Shown: positions 29,594 through 29,926 of the stretch, in pieces
Layout of the letters: each line of letters begins with the position of its first letter
How positions within the stretch are numbered: the stretch's first letter is position 1
From: Oscillospiraceae bacterium
GTDB taxonomy: Bacteria; Bacillota_A; Clostridia; Oscillospirales; Ruminococcaceae
Length of the DNA stretch: 29,926 bases
Assembly (NCBI GenBank): GCA_017829075.1
Contig: JAGAJA010000068.1
Coordinates: 1 to 29,926, forward strand
Direction of reading: 5' to 3'
Position numbers and translations under genes: made by a program
The notes under the pieces: model-generated
Told to the model about the DNA's origin: nothing
Databases searched by the model: none
The model's input: the letters and a program-made list of their open reading frames with translations, nothing else

Positions 29594-29926
29594 TGTCAAT
29601 GATGTTGTACACGATAGTTAGAAAGAAATTCGACAGGAGAAAACCAGCCAAGAGGACGCATAGGACGATCGTTAGAGCGGCGCAGGTGGGCTTTTAACTG
29701 CTGATTAAGGTCATCACAGGAATAAAAACTATGGCAGGAATAGAATTTGTAATGGCCTTCGCGGTGACTACGCTCGACCTTACCGTTGTGGCGCGGAGTA
29801 TACGGGCGAATGAGCTTGTGCCGGATACCGAGCTTCACAGCGGTTGTCTGGAACAGTGTTGGCTTGTCCTTTAAGCCTTGAATAAACCGCGTTGTAAACT
29901 CAGGACCGTTGTCTGTCTGAACGCAC
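29594..29926 (-). mobile_element. Insertion sequence, right-end part, cut by the window edge
   Basis: Transposase 3' end plus a probable terminal inverted repeat starting near 29594 (TGTCAATGATGTTGTAC), which overlaps the transposase stop codon, as often happens in IS481-like elements. The other end lies outside the window, so the boundary is tentative. Confidence 0.6.
29596..29925 (-). CDS. IS481-like DDE transposase, C-terminal part
   Basis: The last 109 residues of an integrase-core transposase; the 5' part lies beyond the window. Reading in from the edge, VQTDNGPEFTTRF contains the second catalytic Asp. IRPYTPRHNGKVERSHRE contains the third catalytic residue (E), and RPMRPLGWFSPVEFL is a typical IS481-family close. 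This tail shows no internal stop or frameshift, so it could be intact. It lies about 500 bp upstream of ilvA, in the same orientation. Confidence 0.85.
   Translation of the reverse strand, partial: CVQTDNGPEFTTRFIQGLKDKPTLFQTTAVKLGIRHKLIRPYTPRHNGKVERSHREGHYKFYSCHSFYSCDDLNQQLKAHLRRSNDRPMRPLGWFSPVEFLSNYRVQHH

Noticed and set aside
1..29926. tRNA or rRNA genes
   Set aside because: I looked in all intergenic gaps for GGTTCGAAT-type T arms and cloverleaf pairing and found none.

Overview
This window looks like chromosomal DNA of a Gram-positive, anaerobic, gut-type Clostridia, most like Ruminococcus/Oscillospiraceae. The evidence is strong AGGAGG-type ribosome binding sites, TTGACA/TATAAT promoters with 16-18 bp spacers, a rubrerythrin, several intracellular plant-glycan hydrolases, Ser/Asn-rich lipoproteins, an SPDTG wall-sorting-like tail and a low-GC-Firmicutes Pho system. 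No taxonomic marker such as rRNA is present, so the genus is an inference.

Layout. 1-3.4 kb: a chemoreceptor (dCache amino-acid-sensor type) translationally coupled to an RlmD-like 23S rRNA methyltransferase, both leftward. 3.4-5.6 kb: a small XRE regulator and, divergently, an AI-2E-family permease. 5.6-5.9 kb: copy 1 of a structured repeat nested in a terminator. 6-11.6 kb: a FapA/DUF342 polymer-type protein, then an HD phosphohydrolase overlapping a 1135-residue GH2 glycosidase. 11.8-15.6 kb: a membrane-anchored NlpC/P60 protein that has lost its catalytic residues, a GH26-like enzyme under a promoter containing a perfect cre box, a MITE-like hairpin, and a GH26 beta-mannanase-type enzyme. 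15.7-17.1 kb: a DUF4358-type lipoprotein and an ECF S component. 17.1-18 kb: a TtcA-type PP-loop protein. 18-25.1 kb: a complete leftward phosphate regulon, pstS-pstC-pstA-pstB-phoU-phoB/P-phoR, behind a promoter with PhoP-type direct repeats and a weak -35. 25.1-26.2 kb: a second, longer copy of the terminator-nested repeat and rubrerythrin. 26.4-27.4 kb: an acidic repeat surface protein and a SLOG/DUF1273 protein. 27.5-29.5 kb: ridA and ilvA in one operon behind a roughly 290-nt attenuator leader with T-box-like features. 29.6 kb to the end: the 3' part of a DDE transposase.

How the genes work together. The three hydrolases lack signal peptides, so they probably act on imported mannan- or galactoside-type oligosaccharides; the cre box suggests catabolite repression of at least one. 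The Pho block is a self-contained phosphate uptake and sensing unit. ilvA and ridA form a logical pair: the threonine dehydratase makes reactive enamine/imine intermediates and RidA hydrolyses them.

Most notable: (1) PstS is circularly permuted, with the normally C-terminal half encoded first, followed by the normally N-terminal half, all in one open frame behind a normal lipoprotein signal. (2) A roughly 190-bp element with conserved ends and helices but a variable centre occurs twice, each time in the same orientation relative to the upstream gene and each time between two copies of that gene's own terminator hairpin. (3) The NlpC/P60 protein has all three catalytic positions replaced. (4) A 162-bp imperfect palindrome sits between pstS and pstC. 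(5) The ilvA leader resembles a T-box, but I could not find the canonical T-box sequence in it.
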